Below the pieces are notes generated by a model. That model had not been told where the DNA came from, made no database searches, and was given only the letters and a program-made list of their open reading frames with translations. From Chelonoidis abingdonii (Eukaryota; Chordata; Testudines; Testudinidae), in the NCBI RefSeq assembly GCF_003597395.2, contig NC_133777.1, positions 59,830,791 through 59,894,790 of the forward strand: 64,000 bases of DNA, given 5' to 3'. A program made the translations under genes and the position numbers. Below are positions 11,467 to 23,200 of this stretch, piece after piece (positions within the stretch are counted from its first letter, which is position 1; every line of letters begins with the position of its first letter).

Positions 11467-14400
11467 TTTCCTGGCATCAAGGATAATTCTCTAAAAAGCC
11501 AGGGCACTCCTATACTCCATCTGCTAGAAAGCTGCTACATTCACTCACCATCTTAAAACAGGTAAAAACAAGTTGCCTTCATGGGGAAAGATGCCCATGA
11601 GCTGTTACCTTCCTTCAGGCCAGCTTCCTGTCTCTCGTCTTTATGGAGCACCACCCCAGCCTTATACCTACGGAATTGGGGAGGTGAAAAGCCATTCTTT
11701 TGAGGCATCTGTGAGGCATCTTTTCCATTTCTCTTCTATGCATCCAACCCAACACTCAAAGTCAATGTACAGACTCATGACTACCATAGGTGTTTGACTC
11801 GACATTTGACTGGACTGCTTACTTCTGTGTCTCTTTCCCACCCCACCCACATGAAACAAATGTAGGTCATTTTCCTTCTTCTTGCTATGTCACTGCTCCA
11901 ATATAGCTGTTTTTAATGGAGGAATTCTTACAATAAATGATAAATTGGCACATGTAAGTGGCATACATCCTATAGCTAGTGACATGTCAAGACTCCCATA
12001 ATCAGTGTATGAATTCTTTTATCCTGAACATGATTCTAAACTGCAGTGGACTTGAATGTAGAAACAGGGCTTTGCTATTAGAATATATTCATTGATAATT
12101 TCCCGTTAAGTGGAATTTTAAACTTTATATAAGAATTTTAAAGTACTGTCTAAAGACTTAAGTAATATGTTGACCAAAGTACATAAGATTAGTAAAATAT
12201 GCAAATAGACAGTAAATACATTAAACTTGTGGGGGGGTTAAACTTAAATAATTAGTACACAGATAAAATCAAGACTCCTCTTGGTAAACAGAAAACTCTC
12301 TTAACAAAAAGACAGAGGACTTGACTATCCTCTTGCATACACAGAAGAGTTGTAGATCTCAAGAAATTAGATGACTGCATATGTGTTTGTGCAGTAGCTG
12401 ATTTTCTAAGATATGCATCAATGTAAGCTGTGTACTGTAGGTCACAATCTTAGTTGGGATGAAGATGATGAAGTGGCAAAAGAAGGACCTAAAGGTATTT
12501 CCAGCATTAATCTTCTGATTTTTCACATTTAATACAGTTCTATTATTAATCTAAATTAAATGTTGATTATGGTAGTAATTAGAGCTGAATAAATGTTTCA
12601 TACTGAATATTTACCATCTTTCTCTGCTAATGGAATGTCCACAATTAGCTTGCCCTTTCCTCAGGTATTCAAATGCACTTGATTTATTTTTTAATTATTT
12701 CCTCTATAGACTCACTAGTTCACTGCAAGAATTCAGTAAATGTTCTTCAAAATCGGAGCTGCACTGATTAGTTACAATTGGTCTCCAGTCACATAACACT
12801 AGTTCTGTTGCCTGAGTCTGACTGGATGAAGGTAACACTACAATCAGAAGGAAGACTGGGAGAAAGGGCTGGTGTTTTTGAATCTCTATGAGAAAGGTAG
12901 CAGCCGATAAGCAGAAACTATAGAATAGTGTGAACATATGTCTTTCGAGGTGACACAGGCCTTGTGCAAGACAACACTCTCGAAAAGTAGGCTACTGTAA
13001 AGATTTCCTGGATAGGTTTAGAGGTTTTTTTTTCTTGCCCTCTTTGCACAATATGCATGGATAAACCTAGATTTAAAGCATGTACACAAACACTGTGTGT
13101 GTTTGGGAACCTTTGTCTCCCTGCTGTGTCAAAATGAGTCCCATCCATATAAAATATACTATTTCCAGTGTTGTTCTGGTGCATGAAATCTTAAAATTCA
13201 CTTTCTGCAAACATTTTTGCAAATAAAAGTCACACGCTTTAATGTCTGCAGAAAGCGAACACAAAAGGGATGCAAGCAAAGCTAGATTCCTTCTGATACG
13301 AATTTCATTTGTCACTCACCAAAATGTTGGAGGTGTTCATCCAGAGCTAGTAATTTTCTAGCTAGCTTGTTTTTCACTGCTATGACACAATCAAGAACAA
13401 GTGGAAAAATTCATCTAAAAAATATAGTTTTGGAAAACATTTGACATGGGATGTCCGCCACAAAGGAAAAGTCAAGAGAAAAAGTATTTTTACAAACCAT
13501 AGGAAGATTATTTATTTAAAAATCCTTATCTTTCTAAAAGAGCAACATTAGTTTTCCAATTAAATGAAGATTACCTAGAAAGTTAAAGTACTAAGAAGAA
13601 GCATCTATGTTTACATTAAATTCATTATAAATATTAAGAGAATCTATCTTTTAGAAACTCAATTAAAAATGTCTTCCTATGGCTTGTAAAATATTTTAAG
13701 TAATAATTAACGCCTCTTTCCCCTCCTTTGTTATTTTCCATCTAATGATGATTTTCATTTACTGAGCAGAACGTCTGCAGCACAGAAATTAAATATGCTG
13801 ATTCACTTTTTACCTTCGCCAAAATACAGTCTGACTTTTAGCACAGCATATTCCAAATAATTATGCAGGTGTCCCTTTTCCTTAATTCCCACCTCAGAAT
13901 TTCAAGAAATCACAAAATTCTGTAACAGTCAGTAAAATTTAATTTTGTTCAATCTTCCACTAAAGACAATGCATCTTACATTAAAAAAATCAGAGTTTTG
14001 TTTGAATTTGGCATCATCTTGCTTAGAGGTTACAATCAGAACCTTAGCTATTAAAATACATAGAAACAATGACTTTACATACTGATGACTCACAGTATCT
14101 GTTTTCTTTCTCCATCACTGAGATTTGTTCAGTGTTTAATAAAATCAGTCTTTTGCTTTTCTGTTTCTTCATTTAGAAGACAAAAAATTAAATAAGAAAC
14201 ATTAAAATAATACTGCTTCTTAACATTAGTGTTGGGTAAGAGAAATGAGATGAATTTTTCATTCACAAATATGATCTCTTTACCTGGCCAGTGCAACTAA
14301 ATATTAATATGTAATTTAACTTTTATGACTCTCCTAGAATTATAGTAATAAATTAAACAAAAATTGCACTGTTACATGTTTTAGCTACTCTGTCATTTTT

Positions 14401-15899
14401 AATATATTTTTGTTAATCTAGTAGAAATCATCTGTTAACTGGAAAGGTACCCCTGCATAATACACAACTGTTAAAATGTAAATTGCCAAACTATTTTTAG
14501 CTGCTGCTGGAAAAAAAATATATTCCTGGCCTCGGGAATAATGATTTGAGGCATTGTGTTCATTTTGTTTATCAAGCAGCTATTCAGCCTCTAGTGGGGC
14601 CCAAGTGCTTATGCAAGCAAAAGCTTTTAAGAGTGCCTGCAGCTGCAATCCTGGCTTCCAGGTAGGCTGCAGGTTCAGAGCACAGCTGCCCCAGGCTGTC
14701 TAAACTATCTCAGTTCCATCTGCAAGTATGGTTAAAATGGGATTTCAGATTCAGGTTTTTGTATATCACAGTGAAGCTGGGAAGTGGAGGAAAAGAGGGT
14801 GACTAGAAGACACCATCTATGGCTTCAGATTTAATACAAAAATAAAACAACATAAAATAAACAGATCAGACCCTTTTTGCTCCTACTGTATTACTGTTGC
14901 CTGTGCAGTGTATTCTATTCAGCCTATGTGGCTTTGAGTTATGACTCATCCAACTGCACCTGCACCCGTGTGTTAAGTACTGCCAGATAAAAGCCCAACA
15001 TCCATTTACACAACAAAGAGATGTACCCCGCTAGGCAGAAGAGCTTCTCTCCCCTCCTCTCTTGTTTATTGTGAACAGGGGGAAAAATCCTTCCTTCCCT
15101 TCACTGGGGATTTTTCACTTCATGTGGATTTTTAAATACAGATTCATTTATAAACAATTTTCTTCCTTTAAAGAATAAAGTATATTTAATACCACAAAAC
15201 ACCCCATAGCATTAGATTATCACAGCCATTAATGATTTTTCAACCAAAACCCTTCCAACCTTTTTCATCAAAGCCCTTTATTCTCAAAGGATAAATTTTC
15301 TAGCAAAGAGGGATCAACAAACTAGTTGCTTGAAAGCTTCCTGATGGTAGGCTGAAGTTAGAAAAAGCGTAATGAAGGCTTTAAAATCCACCAGGGCTTC
15401 ACAATGAACATCTGACTTGCTGATTTATGCATATTAATAACCTCAGTCCTACTGAGGCAAGCTGAGCCATACATGTCCTCCGAATCTTAATGTCTTCAGC
15501 TCCATTGGGATTATTACAAATGTAAATTTCTAAGATTCTCAGCTATTAATCTCTGTCTGTCCTCCTGTTCAGCAACATAATGACTAATTAAACATCAAAA
15601 GACCTGTACAGGAGATCTTCTTTGACAGCTCCTGGCCCAGCTCTCTTCCCAAGAGGGGAATTCAAATGACAGGGACAAGTGGGTAAGTGCATATGAGTGA
15701 GGTACAAACCATTGCTATGAAATCTAAAAACTACACATCAAATATGTATTTAGATCTTAGGAACTGATCCAAAATAGGGTGACTGTTTATGGTCACTAGA
15801 TAAAGCCTTCCTAATGATAACTTAAAAGATTTGTATGTCAAGTAAACAGTGCGCTTTGAGCCCAATTTGTTTACTAGAAGTTAAAAATTCAGTACTTAC

Positions 15900-15952
15900 A
15901 GAAGAAGGCAAACCAGGGGGCACCTTTCTTACTTTCTTTGTCTGTAAAGGAT
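15900..15952 (-). CDS. TCF12: TCF12 internal exon, 53 nt, basic KKVRK segment
   Basis: This coding exon of transcription factor 12 reads (D)PLQTKKVRKVPPGLPSS. It contains the short basic cluster KKVRK, conserved in TCF12 and TCF4, which is plausibly part of a nuclear-localisation signal. The acceptor is a pyrimidine-rich tract ending TGTGTGCAG (AG at 15954-15953) and the donor is a consensus GTAAGT (GT at 15899-15898). The first two bases complete an Asp codon begun by the G that ends the exon at 19599; 17 full codons follow and the exon ends in phase 0. The next exon in the full-length transcript begins Val-Tyr-Ala-Pro and lies beyond position 1. No defect is seen. Paralogue choice rests mainly on the neighbouring 136-nt exon. 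Confidence 0.95.
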
Positions 15953-16145
15953 CTGCACACAGAAAACAACACATTTCATCAGCTATGCTGTGTTACAAAG
16001 GAGTAACAAGAACGAACAGCCACACTAAACAACTGATTATTTATTTTTCCCACAATACAGTCCCCATTTTCTAGCTTTATGCATCTTTTCCTCTGTAGCA
16101 ATGAAAGGTGCCTCACACACATTACAAGAAAGTTACAATGACTAA

Positions 16146-16210
16146 CACATTTGTGCCCTTTTCTACAATCCTGCCTCGCTCACATTACCTTTGATCTCAG
16201 GGGATTCTCC
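16146..16210. repeat. Short repeat fragment shared with 17604-17803 element
   Basis: About 60 bp beginning ACACATTTGTGCCCTTT match the first part of the element at 17616-17680 with scattered substitutions. No terminal inverted repeat is present here, so it is a fragment of the same unnamed family. Confidence 0.7.
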
Positions 16211-17603
16211 TTGTGGAAAGGCAGTCACCCCTGACAACAATAACACTATTAGGTACATCAATACCATAATGCATTCACTAAACAATGGCCTGTAAAGTGC
16301 ACAAGGTGGAAGGTGGATTGACTGTGGACATAAATGAATCCCCTGCTTGCGTTCTTGGTAAAATTACAATTACAAACACCTCTAAGGTACATTAAAATCC
16401 AAATTAATGTAAACTGTGGCTTTTTAAAACAGTAATTTCATCTAAATGGATTACAACATTCAAATGCAGGGTTTAATGTAGCACCTAAGCTACCAGCAAC
16501 AGTGAAGCTGATTATCCAAATAGTCAACACTCTTCACAAGTCACCAAAAGTATCCAAACCATCTTTCAAACATTTGGAAAGTTGGAAATATGGCACCCAC
16601 TTCTCTACCCCAATAACTGACTTCCATGTCACCAGGGAAGCCTACGGCTGCATACATTAAGAACGGGAAAAAATGCACAAAATAAAGTTTAACTCAACCA
16701 CTACAGTCAACATGCAAATTAGATTTCCTGGCATTACGGGTCTGCCCCAATAAATAATTGATCTGGTGACATCATCATTTATACTTTGGATTCATCCAGT
16801 TTTCAACCATAATACAAAAAAACTCTTCCATCTTGATTTAGAATTAAAATAGTGAATTTAACATTTGGTTGTAGCAAGCTGAAAAGTCTCTTCTTCCTCC
16901 ATAGTGTAATAAAGGTGAGAAGGTTCAGGAAAAGAAAGATAATAAAAGCAACAAGTTTATTTTCTATCCCTCACTTCTCCTCAGGATACCTCTACTATGG
17001 TATGTGCCACATATTACGATAGAGAAAAACTACAGTTCAGAAGTGCTTACACTGTATTTCTTAAAATTATTGCATACATTTTCAAGGGGGTGGGCCTTTG
17101 GTTGAGAGCACCCCTACTTTACAGCCACAAATTCTCAAGTCTTGAGTTCCAGCCACTCGGTTCCAGCAAGGACAACAAGGACTCCACTACAGATCTGCAA
17201 AGGTTTATGTCCCTTGATTTTTGCCTTCTAACAAGCACCATAAGCTAGCGTGAAATTCCTCTGGAAACAACAAATTGGACCTAATCTTAAATCAAAAACC
17301 TGTAACACCACCCAATTTTATATAGTTTCCACATAAAATCATAATTCATCCTAAATGTTACGTATGCAACAGTACCTAAAACTAGACTAGTTAGACATGG
17401 TTGGAGGTCCCACTATGAAGGTTTCACATATCTCTAGTGTCTCACTTCATATTCAGTGTTGTTCCACACCTGTCCAGAGAAGACACGTATACAGTTACCA
17501 GACACCAGTCCCACTCAACACCAGAACATGTGCTCTATAGTATTCTGTCACAGCTGATTCAATCAGCACAGGAGTAAAGATCAGATCCAGCAACTGAAAT
17601 TGT

Positions 17604-17803
17604 GGCTATGTCTACACATTTGTGCCCTTTCCTAAAATCGTGCCATGTTCACATTAACTTTGATTTTCAGGGGAAAGCAGTAATCTGAAGAGGATTACAT
17701 TAAATGTGAACTAGCATACTTTTAGTTCACACCTACAGCGTCCACATGAGGGAGTTACAGTGCAACACTTTGGTCTGAACTGTGGGACAGTGTAGACAAG
17801 CCC
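17604..17803. mobile_element. MITE-like element with terminal inverted repeats
   Basis: The ends GGCTATGTCTACAC and GTGTAGACAAGCC are inverted complements apart from one or two positions, about 200 bp apart. The GGCTTGTCTACAC terminus is common to small non-autonomous DNA elements of turtles. No coding capacity is present; the superfamily was not determined. Confidence 0.65.
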
Positions 17804-17877
17804 TCAGTCTTCTACATAACTGTCCATCATCCTAGCTCTAGCACTCTGGCCAGCCTCCTCACAAGGTGTTCTACTGA

Positions 17878-18146
17878 GGGTATGGCTACACTTGAAATTT
17901 CAAAGCGCTGCCGCATGTGAGTGTGGTCGGAGCGCCAGCGCTGGGAGAGAGCTCTCCCAGCGCTGCACATAAACCACATCCTCTACGGGTGTAGCTTACA
18001 GTGCTGGGAGCCGTGCTCCCAGCGCTGCGGCACTGATTACATTGAGGCTTTACAGCGCTGTATCTTGCAGCGCTCAGGGGGGTGTTTTTTTCACACTCCT
18101 GAGCGCGAAAATTGCAGCGCTGTGAAGTGACAGCGTAGCCATTCCC
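17878..18146. mobile_element. Hairpin-rich MITE with CAGCGCTG palindromes
   Basis: Termini GGGTATGGCTACAC and GTAGCCATTCCC are imperfect inverted repeats that continue for about 34 bp. TGAG flanks both sides. Inside are several perfect or near-perfect palindromes (AGAGAGCTCTCCCAGCGCT, GGGAGCCGTGCTCCC, and a CTCAGGGGGGTG/CACACTCCTGAG pair). It is much richer in GC than its surroundings. It is non-coding and its superfamily was not determined. Confidence 0.7.
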
Positions 18147-19598
18147 TGAGTGTCCAGTAAGACTACATTTTCTTTAAATGTTCCTGTTCTTGGCCACATC
18201 CTGGAGAACTTTTCAGGTTTCTTTATTAGTAGTCCTTACCTGTGGTAAGAAGCATGTGTTAAAAAGGACCGTGTAAAAAAAGGCACTCCCCAAAACTAAA
18301 TGGCAACGATCTTTGTGAATGAGTTTGAATGTCAGAAATGGACAAAGAGGAGTTAGTTATAATTTTTGTAAAGGATAATTCTAAAATGTCTGCCATTTCT
18401 AATTTAAGACATTAAAAAAACATTTACTTCAAACATATTCAATATCTATTTCAGTAAGTCACACAAATGGATAAGTTCTATTAACTGCTAAAACTCCAAG
18501 AAAAGAGGTCTCATTTCATGAAGTTTTGTTGTGGATAAACAATGGTTAAAATTGTAAAGTTAAGTATAGTCAAGTTACACATACTGTGCAGCCTAAATAA
18601 ATCTTTATTTGATGTATGTAGATAAAATTAGCACACAGGAAGAGAAGCCAAAAATGTGCAGAAATAAAACAGATAACGGCAGCAATTTCAGTGACCTAAA
18701 AATGTAAACTACAGTTTGTGATAATTTTCTAAAATGGAAAATCAGATGGAGGGATTTAAAAAAAAAAATTTAGAATACTAGAGCATGCATACAAAATGAA
18801 ATATTTTCAACTTGGACTTTACATTATTTTGGATAGTTTCAGACTAAAGAGCATTTATATCATAAAGTAATATAAATGACTGAGCACTGGATTGTTTGGT
18901 TGATACGAAGACTTTACAACTTGCAGTAGTCAGATGTTCTGTTAGTGACTAACAGTAATATGTACAGTAAGGTCCACTTATCTCGGAGCAACTCCAGAAT
19001 GAGAGGTACGTAATATTATTTAATTGTGACCAATCTTAAAAAATTTCCTTGAAGCACATTTTGCTAACAACATAACAAACCTGTTATGCATCTGATGGTA
19101 TACATTAAATAAATCTCATTTTCCCATTGATTATTATCTTTAACTGATACACAAATTACTGGGATCCTTAAACCAGCTACATGCAACTCTAGATCATCCA
19201 GAACAAAGCAAGTTCAAGCATAAAAAAAAGGATAATTATTCTTCCCTTTACATTTTCATAGTGTATAATGGTAATGACCTCAAGGTCAGGCATTTCCAGG
19301 AGTTAATGATGGCCTGGGTTAAGGGCACTCAGCTACTTCAGCTGGTCATCAACTGCTATCCATCTGTCATTACTGCTTACACAATTAAGAATTTTTTTTA
19401 TGCAATACTGATCAGTGCTGAACTCAAATCAATGTATTAAACAAAATTACAGTTCATTATTCCTTATTTAGCTATCTTAAGTAGCAGACATTGCCCTTGA
19501 AAGGATAATTTGCAACATATAAAAAAGATATCTAAATTAAGATGGGATGTGAAAAGCGCATCAGTGTTAAAGGTTTAAGAATAGTCCACAGTACTGAC

Positions 19599-19734
19599 CA
19601 AGAGCTGATGAGTCATGAAGTGGTCTTCGACGTGGATTTGCAGAAGAAAATGGGTAATATGGTGTTCCAGGTTTTCCTGAGGATGACAACTGACCAGGGC
19701 TTCCAAGCCCCATATCTGATCGAAGGAGACTAGA
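19599..19734 (-). CDS. TCF12: TCF12 internal exon, 136 nt
   Basis: This coding exon supplies 45 codons plus one base. The peptide starts [20 protein letters not shown], continues [20 protein letters not shown] and closes DSSAL. The [22 protein letters not shown] core identifies TCF12; TCF4 has a different spacing here (GGDMDMGNPGTLSP). It belongs to the serine- and proline-rich, probably disordered stretch between the activation domains. The acceptor is a pyrimidine tract ending TTTTACAG (AG at 19736-19735). The donor reads GTCAGT (GT at 19598-19597), unusual in having C at +3. The exon starts in phase 0, directly following the CAA codon that ends the 65-nt exon at 54416, and ends with one base of a split Asp codon. 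The intron to the next exon is 3,646 bp and the upstream intron is 34,681 bp. Confidence 0.96.
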
Positions 19735-19878
19735 CTGTAAAATAAACAATGAAAAGCAAATTATTGAAATTACTAAACTTCGAATTATGTTGTAAACAAA
19801 TTATTAATTATGCTAGCTGCTTGTGACAGCTTTAGCGAGTTATTAAAATTTTAATCTTAGAGTTTAAAGAAATGTTGA

Positions 19879-19903
19879 TTCTATTATTATTATTATTATT
19901 ATT
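19879..19903. repeat. (TTA)n microsatellite
   Basis: About eight ATT units, 145 bp upstream of the 136-nt TCF12 exon on the coding (minus) strand. Confidence 0.9.
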
Positions 19904-21189
19904 CAGAGAATGAACTTTTGCAATATCAGAGACCTACAGACCAATTTTAAAGACCAACATAAATTTTGCTGTGAGTCTGGGAAAAGGACTTAATTCCACT
20001 TCAAAGGTCTACCTACTAATACATCATACCATACTGTAAACAAAATGATATTTATTTGCTTAATTTGTAATAATATAAAAATGGATTCAACTGTTAAAAG
20101 ATACCATATTTACAGTGTGAGATTAGGATATATTATTCAGATTTAGTATGCACACACTGGTGAATTCATAAACACGGAGAAATTATCCTGAAGAGCAATC
20201 TAAAACACAAAAGACAAAATATACATTGATTACATGTAACGTGTGGAATATTCAATAATGGTGACAATGTTGTAAGCAATTCTGTATTTACACATGCATA
20301 GAGAGAGAATGAGTCATCGTTTAAAGCGTCATTTTAATGTTGCTCCTGCTTGGTTTTGGATTTCATCACTAACCCAAATCTTGGGCTGAGATTGTTGTTG
20401 TTGAGAAGGGCCTTTGCCATTGAAGGGGGAAAACATGCTTAGCTCTGCAGTTACAGGTTGAAACAAACCCAAAACTCAGAGTGAAACTCAGGATGCTCTC
20501 TATAAAGTAAATATATGGCTACTGAACAAAAGAAGCCCCTTTCTCTATAACAGTAACACTGAATACCTCCCACAGCTTTCCCTCATACATTAACAGTCCA
20601 CACTGCATGAGCCATTTCTTATATAACAATTTGGCATCTACGGTAATATACCTTAATGGCAACTCTGAGCCAACTAGCATCTCTTATGTAAGTTCTTTGA
20701 TCTCTTTTTCTTCATGCTCGATCACCACCTGAAACCTGGTGCAGATCCAACCAATTTATTTTATGTTTTATAGCCTTGCTTTTATTATACAAATCTAATT
20801 TGTGATAAAATCAACCTCCAAGATAATTACGTAGATACATAGAAGAGCAGCTAAAAGCATGCTGCTGGGTATTAGGACAAGTTAATATTGTTAGGCTAGG
20901 CTTAAACTGTGCTAACAATACCTGATAATTGAGTTGCAGGACAATAAGTGACAGGAAATGTTGAAAATAATTTATTATTCAACATTTTTAAAAAATGCAC
21001 CTTCAAACAGTTTTTTCCAAGCAGCAGAGTATTTTACAGGAGCTAAAAGTTAGCTTTGATTTTCAGTAACCCTCCAAATCATATGACAAACAATTGAGTA
21101 TATAGATGGCACTAACATTCAAAATTATCCTCAAGTCAAATTTAGTGATGTGAAAACCAAGTGGCTCAGTATTTGCATCTCACCAAAAG

Positions 21190-21785
21190 GTGCGCTAGAT
21201 GCTGCACAGCTGCCGTGAATTCCTTTCCTCTAATTCCTTTCTTGACCCTAGCCAATATGGCTTCCACTCTCACCACTCCACTGAAACTGCTGACGGTCAT
21301 TTCATGCCAATACAATGGGTCTATGACACCTTACTTTGCATCCCATCATAACTAGGAGAAAAGTGGTGTAGCTAGAGCACTGTTGTTCTCTTGTGATCTC
21401 CAGCAGCCAGAATGGCCCCTGGGCACACAAGTTGCAGCCACCTTTGTCCCTAAGCTGCAGCATTTAATTCAGTCCTGGCACTGATAAATGTAACTCCTTT
21501 TCTTTCCTACTAAGCACTCTCTAATCTCCCTCTATATGTAGCTTTTTCTATGTCACACCACAATCCTCTGCATCACTCAGGCCTGTAACCTGTGCGTTCT
21601 CTCTTCAATTCTTCCCTCTCACTAGTCCACAGATTCAGGGGTCCCACATCCAAATCTTGCTATCTCTTTCTCTTAAAATGTCCAAGATCTGTCCTTTTCT
21701 TTCTGTTCATATTGTTGACACTATCATCCACACCTTCATCTTTTCCATCTTGACTTCTGAGAGGATGCTGGTTACTCAAGGTCAC
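21190..21785 (+). mobile_element. LINE fragment, L2-like reverse transcriptase remnant
   Basis: Plus-strand reading gives YGFHSHHSTETA near 21258, matching the GFRxxHSTETAL motif of L2/CR1-type reverse transcriptases. Near 21680-21765 it reads KMSKICPFLSVHIVDTIIHT followed by FIFSIL, like the C-terminal L2 region KIxKIRPxLS...LIHAFIxSRLD. It is heavily mutated and truncated at both ends. Confidence 0.6.
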
Positions 21786-21805
21786 TGATAGGCTCTTAAC
21801 AGGAC

Positions 21806-22000
21806 TAATCACAGAATATCAGGGTTGGAAGGGACCTTCGGAGATCATCTAGTCCAACCCCCTGCTTAAAGCAGGACCAATCCCCAATTAAATCATCCAA
21901 CAAATTTTTGCCCTATATTCCTAAATGGCCTCCTCAAAGATTGAACTCACAACCCTGGGTTTAGGAGGCCAATGCTCAAACCACTGAGCTACCCCTCCCC
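21806..22000 (-). mobile_element. tRNA-headed SINE of turtle Cry-I type
   Basis: This is a nearly full-length minus-strand copy. The head contains GGGGAGGGGTAGCTCAGTGG (A-box) and GGTTGTGAGTTCAATC (B-box). The 3' tail is CR1-like. It is the best preserved SINE in the window. Confidence 0.93.
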
Positions 22001-22986
22001 ATCCCTAGTTCCTCAGTCCCTCTCCATTTGTTCTGCATAACTCTGGTGCTGAAAAGCTGTTAGAATAAAATGTTGCCCAGGGATCGCATAGTGTAAGGAA
22101 CAACTCTGTGTTACTTTGTGCTGATACAAGGCTCGATACCATACCACCTTTACAACCCCTCGCCCTCAGCTGCCGCATACCATCTTTTTTGCTTCTTTAT
22201 GATGAATAAAGCAAGCCTGAAAACTTGACTTTAAAAATAAAAAGGGACAAGGGGAGGCAAGTCTGTGCTTTGTTTTAACCTTATTAACTTCAGGAATAAC
22301 AAATCTGAATTTCCCTGTTTTAGCTGGAGGATGCAGAGATGCTAGATACTTCTTACACATCTTCCTTTCCAGCAGTGTACAGGGAATTTGAGTTAAGTAG
22401 GTGTTAGCAAAACACAAAAAGTGTTAAAGCATCCTGAATTAAAATAGCTTATCCACTGAATCAGATTTCACATTCTTGATATCTATGATGCCATAATCTT
22501 ACTAGCTCTTTAGTCTGTCTAGAGAATCTTCCAGGAAAAGCAAAGTAGGCAAAGCACAAAAAAGGAATGAAGCGATTTTCTTTCCTTTCCCAGGTCATCT
22601 TCAAAAATCTGTACAGTTTACCTTTAAAAAATACATAAATATACCTCATTGTTCTGCAGTGCTACTGAATTATCAAAGCTGTGACTTAAACCATTTGGCA
22701 AGTTTTTAGGGGTGACCACCATACAGAGAACTTAGTTTGGGTATGCAACTCAGTGCTTCCCATCTAACATCATTTAAAGGAACAAATGAAAACCAGTCAG
22801 CAATAACTAGTGTGCCTATTTTAAGGTTGCTCAAAAGGGCTGCAGAATTTGCCTGCACCCCAGGAATATGTGGCTTTGGAAGAAACTACCCTCCTGCTTT
22901 GCAAAAACATCTCAGATTGGCCAATATAGCAGGGGAAAGATTCCAGTCAGTATTCAGCTGTCTCAAGATGTCACTCATAAGAGCAT

Positions 22987-23117
22987 GCAGTGTTGTTGTA
23001 GCCTTGTTGGTTTTAGGATATTAGTGAGACAAGGTGGGTGAGGTAATATTCTTTTATTAGACCAACTTCTGAGCGAGACAAGCTTTTGACCTACGTAGAG
23101 CTCTTCTTCAAGTCTGG
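22987..23117 (-). mobile_element. Repeat tail, probably Penelope-like, antisense arm of an inverted pair
   Basis: The minus-strand reading contains AAGAAGAGCTCT, GACAAGCTTTTG in complement, AAGTTGGTCTAATAAAAG and ends near CAACAAGGCTACAACAACAC. This layout is that of an abundant turtle interspersed tail which I attribute, without proof, to Penelope-like retroelements. It abuts an opposite-facing copy at 23118. Confidence 0.6.
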
Positions 23118-23200
23118 GAAACTCTGTGTACGTCAAAAGCTTCTCTCTCTCACCTACAGAAGTTGGTCCAACAAAAGATATCTCACCACCTTGTCTGTCA
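23118..23200 (+). mobile_element. Repeat tail, sense arm of the inverted pair
   Basis: It reads GTCAAAAGCTTCTCTCTCTC, then AGAAGTTGGTCCAACAAAAG and CACCACCTTGTCTG, the complement of the 22987-23117 copy. The two arms together make an inverted repeat of about 70 bp per arm with a spacer of about 35 bp. Confidence 0.6.

Larger units (their letters stand above)
1475..15899 (-). other. TCF12: TCF12 intron upstream of the HEBAlt exon
   Basis: This intron lies between the PGLPSS exon and the HEBAlt exon. Bases just above 1474 must hold the HEBAlt 5' UTR and promoter; no TATA box or CpG-rich patch stands out there. The intron contains a SINE (4471-4650), a 1,109-bp duplication (7379-9598) and a CR1 fragment (10848-11466). 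In 1541-4470, 4651-7378 and 11470-13400 I see only AT-rich intron. The stretch 9850-10340 has the look of a degraded interspersed repeat ending near a poly-A run but was not classified. The 13400-15800 tract is notably repeat-poor. Confidence 0.8.
15953..19598 (-). other. TCF12: TCF12 intron, 3,646 bp
   Basis: Both ends are defined by splice sites (donor GTCAGT at 19598, acceptor AG at 15954-15953). Recognisable content is three small inverted-repeat or repeat segments at 16146-16210, 17604-17803 and 17878-18146. The remainder, including 18150-19598, shows no gene or classifiable repeat. Confidence 0.85.

Noticed and set aside
19542..19733. Plus-strand 63-codon frame
   Set aside because: It is the complement of the real minus-strand TCF12 exon.
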